This document shows positions 1 to 11,148 of a stretch of DNA of 64,000 bases, piece after piece. Position numbers and translations under genes: made by a program. The first letter of the stretch is position 1; every line of letters begins with the position of its first letter. The stretch is from Ilyonectria destructans (Eukaryota > Ascomycota > Sordariomycetes > Hypocreales > Nectriaceae): contig JAHEWK010000001.1 in NCBI GenBank assembly GCA_020740775.1, positions 3,658,001 to 3,722,000 of the forward strand. The letters run 5' to 3'. The notes beneath the pieces were generated by a model. The model did no database searches and was not told the origin of the DNA. It saw only the letters and a list, made by a program, of their open reading frames with translations.

Positions 1-584
1 ACCAGACGCTGACCGAGTCGTCGGCCGCGCTCAAGCAGCTCAACGATTCATACGGCGACCTGGACAGCATGCTGGCGAGCTCCAAGGATCTGCTCGGCAC
101 GCTGTTGCGGTCGCAGAAGAGCGATACCTGGTACCTCCAGACGGCCATGTACATGCTCATGGTTACGGGCGCGTGGCTCGTCTTCAGGAGGATTCTCTAC
201 GGGCCGATGTGGTGGCTCGTCTGGCTGCCTATGCGACTCATCTTTGGCACGGGCGTCAAGGTTGGGGGTGCGGTGATGCAGGGAAGGTCAGTAGCGGGAG
301 AGTCTGGCAAAATGGACGTGGGACAAGAGAACCAAGAGATTCCCGTGGAAGGTCTACCGAACAAGGATCTGCCTACGGCGAAAGTGGGCCAGGAGACTAT
401 GGATTCGGAGTCGGTGCTAGATGATGTAGAGAAGATCGTGGAGGCCGTCAACGAGGCCGAGAAGCTCGGTAACATCCCTGAGGACAAGGATGCCGTGGTG
501 GATGGAGCCCGGAACACCAAGAAGAGAATGTGGGAAGAGACCGAGGGGGTGACAGAGGCAGGACGGCAGAGAGACGAGCTCTGA
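1..584 (+). CDS. SEC20: Sec20-family t-SNARE, 3' part (5' end outside window)
   Basis: The reading frame is open from base 3 to the stop at 582-584, so the window holds the last 193 codons and the start lies upstream. The fragment opens with a heptad-like helical stretch suited to a SNARE motif (QTLTESSAALKQLNDSYGDL). A hydrophobic anchor follows (MYMLMVTGAWLVFRRILYG, then PMWWLVWLPMRLIF), a pattern I recognise from fungal Sec20/BNIP1 proteins. Sec20 is an ER Qb-SNARE that accepts retrograde COPI vesicles together with Ufe1, Use1 and Sec22. After the anchor comes an acidic tail of about 120 residues that ends in RDEL directly before the stop. A luminal HDEL-type signal is known at the C-terminus of yeast Sec20, so this supports both the family and the type II topology. 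It faces the next gene tail to tail, 192 bp away. Confidence 0.87.
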   Translation, partial: QTLTESSAALKQLNDSYGDLDSMLASSKDLLGTLLRSQKSDTWYLQTAMYMLMVTGAWLVFRRILYGPMWWLVWLPMRLIFGTGVKVGGAVMQGRSVAGESGKMDVGQENQEIPVEGLPNKDLPTAKVGQETMDSESVLDDVEKIVEAVNEAEKLGNIPEDKDAVVDGARNTKKRMWEETEGVTEAGRQRDEL

Positions 585-776
585 GATAGAGACGCCCAAA
601 GAAATGATTCACCCGCCGTTGCCAGTTTCAAACTTGTTCATCGCCGTCCGCCCATGAACTCCGTGATATTTAACTATTGCCTACCCACCCATCTACGGGG
701 GAAAAAAATTAAAGCCTTGTTGAAAGAGGCACCTAAGTGGTTCCTTGAGCAGTTGAATGGTGCTCATCTTTTGCGA

Positions 777-2056
777 TTAGGTTCGCTGGGGAGCGATCTG
801 GGTAATTTCGGTGATCCATGGGAGACCGAGCTTTTTCATCTCAACGGCCAACTGGAAGAGATAGTCCAAGCTGTCATATGTTAGTCAACGTGGCCTATTA
901 CCTGGTGTTGATGAGATTGGGATGGCTTACCTCTCGCACTGGGTCTTGGCCTTGTGGACGTTGTCGCCCCAGACGTAGACGCCATGTCTACGGACCAAGA
1001 CGGCGTAGGCATCTGGGTACTTCTCCATAGCCTCCTCGAGATACTCGGTGAGGTCCTCCTCGTGAGGAGTATTCTCAATGACGGGGATACGGAGGGTATC
1101 ATGGTATCCCAAGTTACCAACCTTGGTCATTCCGCGACCAAAGCCCTTGATCTGCTCGAGGTTATTGATCTCAAAGACCTTGTCCTTGCCAGGGCCCTGA
1201 GCCTCGAGCAGGAGGGTAACGAGGACGGCCCATTGCGAGTGGGTGTGGATGCAGCAGCCAGCCCCGCGACGGGTAAAGGCAGCAAGGAAGAGCGGCGTGC
1301 ACTGGGAGGGCTTGTAGGAGGGAGGAGAGCGTAGGTAGGTGCGAGGTTTCTGTTTCTGGCGGACGGCCTCAAGGTCCTGAGCGGAGAGAGACATGACGTA
1401 GATATCGGTGTTCTTCATGAGCTCCTTTTGGACGCCTGAGGGGGCGATGTAGACAAGGTCACTAATAGGGTGAAGCGTGTAAGTATAGTAACAATGGCCA
1501 TTGTAGATTACATCACGAGCAGGGTGAATTCAGTGCCCTCTTTCGGAACAATGCTCAATTGGGGTGGTGAGAGTCGGGAGATATGAAATTGTCAACAGGA
1601 GTCATGATGGTCAGAGAGTCGTTGTCAACTAACGACACCAGTCTCATGGAGGGTTCGTGGGGATACGCGAGCAAAAAATGAAGTGGGTTGCCTTCATTGC
1701 GTTGGGTGGAATGAAAGGTAGCGAGGGTTGTGAGGTAGAGATGGGTAGGTAAATCAATCGCTTGATGGTTGTATAAATGAAGCCCCTCATGAATGTACAA
1801 GTCTGTCACATGCATGAGGGATAGAGGGGTGGAATACGGCAGCGTGGGGTAATTACACCACCCGAAAAACGAGATGAAAAAAAAAGACGTACTCATCTCG
1901 GATGGAGCAACCGCCTCCAGTTCCCGTGACCCATCCCAAGGTCCAGAACTTGGCGCATAGAGAGGGAATCAGGTTGGCCGGATGGTTGGGATCCACGGAG
2001 GTAACGAGGGCGTCGCCGCCTTCACGCTGTGCGTCATCACTGGCGAAGGAAGGCAT
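777..2056 (-). CDS. mtnB: Methylthioribulose-1-phosphate dehydratase (class II aldolase family)
   Basis: Three exons: 2056-1893, 1461-931 and 870-777, joined in frame to 262 codons. It should dehydrate methylthioribulose 1-phosphate in the cytosolic methionine salvage (MTA) cycle. The N-terminus shows the family pattern [18 protein letters not shown] followed by [12 protein letters not shown]. Exon 2 carries APSGVQKEL, the zinc-binding HTHS motif and the later RRHGVYVWG motif. The C-terminus reads [19 protein letters not shown], as in fungal relatives. Intron 1 is 431 nt (donor GTACGT, acceptor ATTAG) and intron 2 is 60 nt with a CTAAC branch site. I chose the ATG at 2054-2056 because family similarity begins shortly after it and its context is CACAATGCC. 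The 60 codons open upstream of it are arginine- and proline-rich and look untranslated. Confidence 0.9.
1462..1892 (-). other. Unusually long intron 1 of the mtnB-type gene
   Basis: The intron runs from GTACGT at 1892 to ATTAG at 1462, 431 nt in all. Every other intron I can define in the window is 47-116 nt. Splicing restores [13 protein letters not shown], which fits the family. I see no coding frame, small RNA fold or repeat inside it. Part of it could be a separate cassette or an alternative promoter. Confidence 0.75.
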
Positions 2057-5021
2057 TGTGAAGGGAAGCTCCCGGGGGAACGACGGAGCGGTCGAGATCG
2101 GGCGGGCGGGCGCCGAGGGAAATTGGCCTGTCTCGGATTTCAAGAACGAGTCGGATGAGCCGAAAGATTCGGAGTCCCGGCGGCGGCGCAGATCGGTCCC
2201 CGGAGGTTCAGGTCGGGTCAGGTCAGGTCGGGTCAAAGACGTGTGATGGCTCTAGTCGCTGTCTGCTGCTCGCTGCGGGAAATGGGCAGTTTGTCAGTCA
2301 CGACGCCGCACCTGCCCAAGGCTGGCCCAACGCCTTGTCAGACTCCTGCCACAGTGAGCGAGAGCCAGTCAGAAGTCAGTCAGGAGCCGGTAAGGGCCCG
2401 CCGATTCCCGCCCGCTTGCGGCTAATAGGCGGTGGCCATTCCTTAACGAGTCGGCCCCTGACCACTCAGCTGCGCAGGCTCCTCAGATCATTCGGGGCCA
2501 GTGAGGTCATGTCGGCCTCGCTACGGCTTGGTGGCTTTGCTGGCCTTGCCTTGCCTTGCCGGGCTAACCTTATTAATCCACATGGGTCATAGCATGCAGG
2601 ACATTAATTGCAGCGCCTGGGTACCTTATCCCAGGTACAAGCGGAACGCAAGTGGACACGCTTCAGAGCTTGCTAGGGCCTCCCAGCGCTTCCCACTCAA
2701 GGCTCAAGCCCCAGCAACGGCAAAGACACCCGAGAGCGGATGCGATGAGAGGGAGCAGGGATGTCTAACCGCGTACCTTGTTCATGCATCGTTTTTCTTC
2801 CTCGGAGCAGGTGGCGAGCTATGAATAGTCAGAATGGTCAGAACACCCACCAGCAGATTGCCAGCGTAGCAGATTCATGGAATGGGTCCCCGAGTCCTCC
2901 CTTTAAAAGCATGGATTGTCAACGATGGACAGCGGAGAAGCCGAGGGATTCAGGGACAGTGCTGTGCTGTGGCGACCAAAGCTACAGCACATCCAAGGCG
3001 TGTCGCTTCGAGCGCCGAGCCTCAAGTTGAGAGGAGTCATTTCGGTGCATGAACCAGTCCTCTCGTCAAGCTCATCTTACGGGGCTTTCCTCCTCCGTAA
3101 CTCGCCAAGCCGCCTCTTCTGCTGTGTACGAAGTATTCATTCCCCCGTGGGTCGTCCATCCTCTTATTGGGGTCAGCTGTCAGTAACCTCCCAGAGCTAG
3201 AAGTGTGGCTTGGGCAGCTGGAACAACGCCCGGACCGCTTCAAGCAAAAGCAACAACGCCTCTCACTCCTGAACCCATCGCGTGTCTTCGGTCGTCTGAA
3301 CTATCTTCAGCTCAGCGCACCGACTGAGGAGCCACTGGCCTCAGGATCCTGGTCTAGCAAGATGCCTGCCAAGGTTGGCGAGCCTGGGGGGCATCGGAGG
3401 TCACTGGGGCTAGTCTCGTATTCATGCAAGCACAACGAGAGGCCTAATGGGTAAATGGTCAGCTAAACCCGGGCGGCGTTACAGGTCACAGCAAGCACGA
3501 GGCTTCACCCACCCACACAGCGTTGAACACGCTCCGCGAGACGCGCCACTGCGGCCGACGCGACCTCCATCTTGGTTGGCTGGATTGGCCAGCAAGCTTT
3601 TTTTATGCTGGGTTGCATTATGCCCGGTTGGTTTGTTGGGTGGCGGTCGACCTGGACAACCATGATGCACTTGCCAGACTGCTGCTGCTTTTCCCTTCAC
3701 CCACACCAAACACCAAACACCGAACTGCCGCTTGCCGGCTGTTGTGCAAGGCAAGAACTCGGGCTGGCTCTGTGTACCAATGTAGGCCTGGTAAATCTCA
3801 CTCGTGGAATTACGATTCAGCTGCCCCTTTGGTCGTCTACGGGAAAGGCGTAGATCCCCCGCTCATGTCTTGACGACGGTGCCGAAAAAGCACATCGTCA
3901 GGTACCAGTTGTTTGTTTATGGGATTAGGTTACGCACGGAGGTTCCTGCCGGATACCTAGCGAGATTCCAGCACTCTCCACCGGCCCCCTTCGACATGAT
4001 TATGGTCTGGCCCGCGGCCACCCCCTGAAACAGTGCTTGTCTAGCACGCCAATCGACTTCGTGGGATCTAAGACTAGTGTCGGCAGGTAGGCGCCGAACG
4101 TCCATGAGGAGTGTCATGGGCACACGAGAACGCGAGGGCGCATCGCTGGCGAGAACAAACAGGTTGTGCACAGCGCTATGTTTATGCTGGATTATGGAGG
4201 GTGGTATCCTAGGAGGAGGTCTACAGTAGCAACACGAGCTTTGGGGCAAAGTTGATGTGATGGTGGACGAATAAGTGGATGGTTCATGACAGCAGCTCCA
4301 CGGCGTGGGTCCCAATGCATCCTCGCTCGCTCATGGAACCCTCAGCCAGAATCGACACCAAAAAGCCACCTCCACTACGCAAATACTCGGCGACCACCAG
4401 GCTGAACCCGAGGAGGAAGCCCTGCAAGATCTGGGTCAAGACGGAATTGCAGGGCGTCCGGTTGATCCAGGCGGTTCCCGGTTCGGCCAAGGCCAGTGCT
4501 TGCCATGCCTGAGATGCCTGCCAGGGACGGTAAATTAGCCTGCTGGATCATGGCTTGCAAATTTAAAATTGAGGCCCGCGGGCTTCCCCAGACAACACCC
4601 CCATCACGGCCGATCGGCCATGTCACGCCCCGTGTGGCACCCCTGCCGATGGCCGTCCAGTGGTTCCAGTCGCTTCTCGCATAGAGAGGAAAAGAAAGCA
4701 AGCTCTAGACCAGACGGCCTGAACCAGCCGAGTGTGTGCCTGCGCTCTAGGCCACCCCCGATGGGCCGGGCAGCCTTGGCACGCTTCCCCTGCTGTCGGT
4801 TGACTTTTGCATCCCCCTGGTGTGCCCGAGGGCTTGGAGGTGGCCTGCCTTTAAAGGTCTGCTCAAGCCCCGTCTTGGGCATCGTACTCCCTCAACCTTG
4901 CTTGTTCCATCCAGTTCAGTCTCTCTTCACTCGTTAGAAGCCCGACCATTTCACTCTCTTCTTGAGATCCACTCGCTTTTACTCCTCGACTAATACCGTA
5001 ATACCAACCTCAACCGTCAAA
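2057..5021. other. Intergenic region, about 3 kb, no supported gene
   Basis: Reading frames here are short, overlap in several frames and show no family motif. The left end has GGTCAGGTCAGGTCGGGTCA-like short repeats (2211-2236) just upstream of the mtnB-type gene. The right end should be the promoter and leader of the small secreted protein: a TTTAAA box at 4850-4855 precedes a pyrimidine-rich leader up to the ATG at 5022. I see no transposon ends, tRNA or rRNA. Confidence 0.6.
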
Positions 5022-5676
5022 ATGCGTTTCACCATCGCTGTTGTCGCCGGCTTCGCCGCCCTGGCCTCTGCTGCCACCTCCGTCTCCATCGACCCCGCCC
5101 AGTCTTCCTACGTTGCCTGCATCGACGCCTGCGATGCTGGTGATGTCAAGTGCCTGTCTTACTGCGACGTGGTAAGTTATCCCCGAGGGCACTGCCCGCG
5201 TCCCAAACACACTTGACTTGTACTGACATTCCCTCAAGGTTCCCTCCCCCAACGACGCTCAGGCTAACGCCACCAACAACTGCGTCGCCAACTGCGACCA
5301 GGGTGACGGCTCTGAGAAGGAGACCGCCGCCTACGCCACCTGTGTCCAGGACTGCATCGCCAACAACTACTTCAAGACCTCCAGCGGTACCCCCAAGGAG
5401 ACTGGAAGCTCTTCTGACGACTCCAAGGACTCTGGCGACTCCAAGGCCTCGGCCACCGGCTCTTCATCCGGCTCTGACAGCACTGCCAGCGCTGGTGCCT
5501 CTGCTTCAGGCTCTGACTCCTCCGATGCTTCCAAGACCGACTCTGAGTCCGGCTCTTCTTCTGGCACCGCTACTGGCTCTTCCTCCAGCTCTACCAGCTC
5601 TGACAACGCCGCTGCTGGCCTTGCCATTGGCTCTGCCTCCGTCCTCGGCCTCATCGTCGCTGTCTTGGCTCTGTAA
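5022..5676 (+). CDS. Small secreted CX3C-rich, serine-rich GPI-anchored protein
   Basis: Two exons (5022-5171 and 5239-5676, 67-nt intron) give 195 residues. Residues 1-18 form a signal peptide (MRFTIAVVAGFAALASAA). The mature N-terminal part has exactly eight cysteines in four C-x3-C pairs: CIDAC, CLSYC, CVANC and CVQDC. A long Ser/Asp/Gly/Thr-rich spacer follows, then a hydrophobic end (AAAGLAIGSASVLGLIVAVL) typical of a GPI-attachment signal. The predicted product therefore sits on the plasma membrane or cell wall outer face. I do not recognise a named family. It is not a clear CFEM domain, because the cysteine spacing differs. An adhesin, wall-organising or host-contact role is possible but is inference. 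Confidence 0.82.
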
Positions 5677-7833
5677 ACTGGTTTCTTTTAGAACCCAAGT
5701 TTTGGAAGGATTTAATGGATATGGAATCGCGGTAATGATGGAGTTGTGACTCGCTGCTTGGCTGAGCATCCCGAGGGCGGCCCCCTGGTTGGGCCCTTTA
5801 TTTCATGGACAAATTGGGACACGTCTTGCGTTCATATTGCTCGGCAATGGGCACGAATAAAATACCTTTTGGCTATGGCTTTTACCATCACACTTTGCTC
5901 CAATTGACCTGTCTCGAGTTCGTGGCGTGAAATGTTTTTCGTCGGCAACTCATCCGTACGACGGATCCATGGCCGTTCATCATGGAGGTCGCCCATGGGC
6001 GCTAGTGGGATTAAACATTCTTAGTGCCAAGGAACCCGGCAAAAAAGCGTTGGTCAAACCAAGCGTGTGGACATGGCTTCCCAACATTACAAAAGGGTCA
6101 TTTGAGTTTTGTTATTGTGACGAACCAACCGTCCGCATGGGTAACACTGGCATTTGCATTTCCCACACCATAGTCACGTGTGGATTGTGAGACAAGTGGG
6201 CTGGTTTCATCTCATAATAATTATCGGCGTTGGCTCCTTCCAGAAGTTCTCGACAATGTACACTACGATATTTCCCTTAGCCTTTTGAATTAATCCGAAT
6301 CATGGTAATCCGAACCAATAGTAATGTCGGATTTTTTCCCCCCAACTGACATGGTTTCGGATTCATCTCAATGGGAGCTTTATTGGCCTGCAGTTGCGGC
6401 TTTGGACCTGTCTGGTTGGAATACGTTCACTGGTAATTTATCTTTTTTATTGAATAAGACGTGATAAATGAAATAAAACATTCCCATAATAAGATTTGAG
6501 TACTAAAATTTAGCATCGTATAAATAAAATGCTTCATTAGAATAACAGATAATTGTTTATATGAGATTAGGTATGCGTGCAAATAGCAATAGGTGTATGT
6601 GCGAATAGCAATGCTCCAGAACAATAGTGATCCGTCAAAAGAGCCTTCGAGGGCCACAGTATGATGAGCCACGTTACTCTACATATGACCAGTCGTCTTG
6701 GGTTGAGCTCCAAAAGGATTGTCATGTCTCGCGTATCAAGCAACGAGTGGGTAGCTTGGAATCTAGGGTACGCTGGGATTTGGGTCGGGAATACGTATTG
6801 TCTAGCTCCCCATGATGCACGGGATATTGTAAATACCACGTGTTAATTTGTGCTTCGCACGAATACATAGGTAGTAATTGTTCTTACTATTCACGTGCCT
6901 ATCCTCGCCGGCAGTACATCTAGGCCAGGCTGAATGGAATCTGACAGTGCCGCACAATACCCATTTACACGGTTAATTGTATCATGTCATCTTCCCAAGT
7001 CGACATGGACGCGCATGCGGGTTTTTTTTGGAGACTTTTAGCCACAACAAACGGCGACTGACATTACTGACGTTAGTGACATTAGTCCAGCGTAAGCCGT
7101 TGACCTTTGGTAGCTGCCGCAGGGTATGTGGGGATCAAGAGTTAGAGAGTGGTTTCCCTCGAGCGGTTCGTGGAGAACGGCTTGGCGAATCAGGGTCGCT
7201 CCAAGCTGGAAGCACTACGTAGTAGCTCAAGGGGTATCTGCATGCCAGCAGAGGCCGTGAATGATGGCTTTCATGAACAGAAGCACCGTCCGCAGAGCTG
7301 GGACCTTTTTCATTATCCGCCCAGCCACTTTTCGCACGGAATTTCCCAATTGAGCGTGGTCCGTCGGCATCGTGACGCTGAATGCGCCAGGTGTGCAACA
7401 ATGACCAAATTTCTCGAGTCTTCCATGGCCGCCCGCCCCGACTTGTACCTACATCCGGCACCCGCTGAGCCCCCCCGGCCCCCGCACTATAAGCTCCCTG
7501 AAATTTTGGGTGCCGTGCCCTGAGCTTCTTCTACGTGTCCTCAACACTGGTCAGCAAGCAGCTCTCCACTCTTCTAAAGACGCCACCTCTCGCTTCCAGA
7601 TTTCCGTCCAGCCAACCTCACTCTTAGGATTGTTGTCCTCGAGCGCTGGGAATCACTGTCGCACATCTCCACCACTTTCTCCATCGCCATCTCTGTCGGC
7701 GCATCTTCCGTGTTCTTCCCCCTTCTCCCTACTCCACCCTCAACCGTCTCCTGCTTGCGTCGCGCGCACTGGGTTCGAACTCGCAATCCCTCCACCACAC
7801 TGACGGAGCTTCTTCCCCATCACCACATTCACC
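5677..7833. other. Intergenic region with an AT-rich core, no supported gene
   Basis: Frames are short and unrecognised. About 6200-6900 is clearly more AT-rich than its surroundings, with runs such as TATAAATAAAATG near 6518, and carries three CACGTG hexamers near 6176, 6838 and 6893. The right 350 bp is pyrimidine-rich and should be the calnexin promoter and leader, with a TATAAG box at 7488. The AT-rich core could be a decayed repeat or simply a spacer. Confidence 0.6.
7488..7493 (+). promoter_or_regulatory. TATA-like box upstream of calnexin
   Basis: TATAAG stands in GC-rich surroundings 340 bp upstream of the calnexin ATG, followed by a CT-rich stretch typical of fungal leaders. Its position allows transcription start near 7520-7550. 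There is no direct proof. Confidence 0.35.
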
Positions 7834-9739
7834 ATGAAGTTTAACGCTGTTACCACCGCTGCTGTGTCGGCGGCTCTGCTCGCCAGCGCGCATGCCGAGG
7901 AGGTCGCTGACGAGGCCTCGCCTGCTGTTCCTGAGCTGTCCACCTTCACTGTAAGTTTGATGACGCGATTCCCCAGCTCTTCGTCGCGCCTTTCCGCGGA
8001 CCTCGAGCTGAGACAACCTTCAATTGGATGCTAACAACTTGCCCAACAGCCTACCACCCTCAAGGCCGACTTCCTTGAGCAGTTCACCGATGATTGGGAG
8101 CAGCGATGGAAGCCCTCCCACGCGAAGAAGGATGCCTCCGGCTCCGACAAGGATGAGGAATGGGCATATGTTGGCGAGTGGTCCGTCGAGGAGCCCGTCA
8201 AGTTCAAGGGAATCGAGGGCGACAAGGGTCTTGTTGTCAAGAACCCTGCCGCTCACCACGCCATCTCGGCCAAGTTTCCCAAGCAGATCGACAACAAGGG
8301 CAAGACCCTCGTTGTCCAGTACGAGGTCAAGCTCCAGAGTAAGATTACCTCAGCTTCAACCATGTGAAGACGACGGTGTATGCTGACAGATTCTCTTCTA
8401 GATGGCCTCGAGTGTGGTGGTGCCTACCTGAAGCTCCTCCGGGACAACAAGGCCCTGCACCAGGAGGAGTTCGCCAACACGACTCCCTACGTCATCATGT
8501 TCGGTCCGGATAAGTGTGGCCACACCAACAAGGTTCACTTCATCTTCAACCACAAGAACCCCAAGACTGGCGAGTACGAGGAGAAGCACTTGAGCACTCC
8601 TCCCACTGCCAAGATCGTCAAGACGACCGAGCTCTACACCCTGATCGTCAACCCCGATAACACCTACGCCATTAAGCAGAATGGCGAGGAGGTCAAGACC
8701 GGCAGCCTCTTGGAGGACTTCAGCCCCTCTGTCAACCCCCCGGAGGAGATTGAGGATGCTGATGACAGCAAGCCCGAGGACTGGGTTGACCAGGCCCGAA
8801 TCCCCGACCCCGAGGCTTCCAAGCCTGAGGACTGGGATGAGGATGCGCCTTATGAGGTTGTCGATGAGGAGGCTACTAAGCCCGAGGACTGGCTCGAAGA
8901 TGAGGCTATCACCGTCCCCAACCCCGAGGCTGAGAAGCCTGAGGACTGGGATGATGAGGAGGATGGTGACTGGGTCGGCCCCACTGTCCCCAACCCCAAG
9001 TGCGCTGAAGTCTCTGGATGCGGCCCCTGGACCAAGCCCATGAAGCAGAACCCCGAGTACAAGGGCGTGTGGAGCGCTCCTCTGATCGAGAACCCCGAGT
9101 ACAAGGGTGTCTGGGCTCCTCGCAAGATCAAGAACCCCAACTACTTTGAGGACAAGAACCCCGCCAACTTTGAGCCCATGGGAGCTGTAAGTTACCACCA
9201 TGCACGCATATGTCTTACCGGTAGCGATACTAACCTGTCGATAGATTGGCTTCGAGATCTGGACCATGCAGAGCGACATTCTTTTCGACAACATTTACAT
9301 TGGCCACTCTGTCGAGGACGCCGAGAAGCTCGCTGAGGAGACCTTCAAGGTCAAGCAGCCCGTTGAGAAGGCTCTGGCCGAGGCTGAGAAGCCCAAGCCT
9401 TCGGACAAGGCCGACTCTCCTCTTGACCTCAAGTTCATGGATGACCCCGTCCTGTTCGTCAAGGAGAAGGTTGACCTCTTCGTCACCATTGCCCAGAAGG
9501 ATCCCCTGCAGGCCATTAAGTTTGTTCCCGAGGTTGCTGGCGGTATTGCCGCTGTCTTGATCTCCTTTATTGCTCTCATCGCCGCCCTCGTTGGCCTGGG
9601 TGGCTCGTCCGCCGCTCCTGCGAAGGCTGCCGGTAAGAAGGCCGAGGACGTCAAGGACAAGGTCGCTGAGGCTACTACCACTGGCGCCGACAAGGCCAAG
9701 GGAGAGGCTACCAAGCGCAACACCCGCAGCCAATCGTAA
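7834..9739 (+). CDS. Calnexin, ER membrane lectin chaperone
   Basis: Four exons (7834-7950, 8050-8338, 8402-9186, 9245-9739) encode 561 residues. Calnexin binds monoglucosylated N-glycoproteins in the ER and holds them for folding. Residues 1-21 are a signal peptide (ending ASAHA). The lectin domain includes [29 protein letters not shown] and [17 protein letters not shown]. The P-domain has four KPEDW-type repeats, then [17 protein letters not shown] and a second NPEYKGVW repeat. [18 protein letters not shown] closes the lectin fold. One transmembrane helix lies at about 495-516 ([18 protein letters not shown]), followed by a Lys/Glu-rich cytosolic tail with no KDEL, which separates calnexin from calreticulin. 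All three introns have GTAAGT/GTAAGA donors. The length is usual for fungal calnexins. Confidence 0.96.
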
Positions 9740-11148
9740 GGGAGAGGAGGAGAGAAAGTAGGATTTGTATGATTTGAAAGCGAAGGAGAGGAAGGTGAAA
9801 GTAAGATTCAAAATTTCAATCACAAAAAAAAGGACAAAGCCCAACACAGGGAATACCAATTTCGATTTTACTGGTTCTCAAAAAACGAAGGAGCAAGAAC
9901 AGCAACATCAACTTGATTGCATCTGGTGGAAGCTGGGGGCGATGAGATGACTGGCTGCTGTGAAAAGGATTTCGAGATCAAGGCGTAGGCATGTATTTCA
10001 AGCTTAGTTTCCACGCGCATTTTTCTCTTCGGTACGTACTTGTCTGAGAGCAATGATAAACAGAAGAAACCAAACCAGCCGCGAATTTTGTGTCTTCGTG
10101 TTGCATTGCCTATCGACGGAGGTTGGAACTCCGTCTGTGTTGAAGGTACTTGGTAGCCGCGGTTATGGAGCCGGGTATGTCTTGTTTTCTGTGACAAGGT
10201 GATTGGACCGGCACATTACGTACTAAACATGCCGTCATGTGGGCTTGGAACCAGGACAGAATGGGGAGGTCAAGTGAGAGCGCAGATAAGTAAGTATCTA
10301 ATCTGCTCCATAACATGGAAGGGCAACCACGAGGACGGAAGGCTAGTCTAAAACAGGAAGGGAACTAGTATCTCAAACGTTAGAGCGCCGATTGCGGGCC
10401 GTGTTGGCTTTTATCTCAATAGAGGATGAGAATAAAGAGTTGATAGCAAGAGTCAGTATCGTGCTGTATGATAATGGCGAGGCTGATGACTGGGTGCAAT
10501 GGCGGGAAATAAGCTGGTTCCCTTCCTGTTTTGGACTAGGGACGGGCCAGTGATTAATTTTTCCTTTGGGTTGCCTTTCCTGCTTTGGACTAGACGCGAG
10601 GGCTGTCTTGTCTAGGGAGGCTCTCGTTTGGACTGCCCTCTGGAAACTAGCCGGATATCAAGTGGCCGTTGGCTAAGGTTTTCCCATTGGCCTCGGCCAT
10701 TCAGCGCGGGTCGGCTTTGACGGCTTAGACGGCAAACGGCGGCATCGGCACAGGATCGGGGAGGCACCCTTCGCTTACCCCACACTTTGGGGCAAGCTCG
10801 CAAGAGAAGCTCCCCCTCCAGATGCATCGAGAGGCTCCAGAAAGCCTCCACATCCTCCACATTGGCGTGCGAAACAGCCGTAGACGCGTAGTAGCTGCAC
10901 TTGACCTGCGACGGGCTTATCGCTGCTCCTCTGGACGCCGTCTCCGCACCCTCCGCGAGCCTTGCCGGTCACCGGCCCGGCGTCTGTATAAAAGGAAAGA
11001 CGCCCTGCGACTGGTTTCGAGGGAGCGTTGAGTTCCAGGCGGGGTTCATCAGAGCTGCTTCACGGACAATTGTCCACATACAACATCCCATTGCCCTCCC
11101 AATTGCTTCCTCCTCATCTCTCTCTCTCTTTTATCTCCCCCCTTCACC
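9740..11148. other. Intergenic region between calnexin and MMSDH genes
   Basis: No supported gene. A directly repeated phrase (TCCTG..TTTGGACTAG) occurs at about 10525-10540 and 10578-10593. The right part holds the MMSDH promoter: TATAAAAG at 10987-10994, then a CT-rich leader (CTCTCTCTCTTTTATC) up to the ATG at 11149. Confidence 0.6.
10987..10994 (+). promoter_or_regulatory. TATA box of the MMSDH gene
   Basis: A consensus TATAAAAG lies 155 bp upstream of the ATG, with a pyrimidine-rich initiator/leader region between. This is a good match for a fungal core promoter. Confidence 0.6.

Noticed and set aside
7755..7800. GGGTTCGAACTCGCAATCCC resembling a tRNA T arm
   Set aside because: No matching acceptor, D or anticodon arms can be drawn on either strand. 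It lies in the calnexin leader.
8398..9294. 298-codon minus-strand open frame over calnexin
   Set aside because: Its repeats are the complement of the calnexin P-domain repeats.
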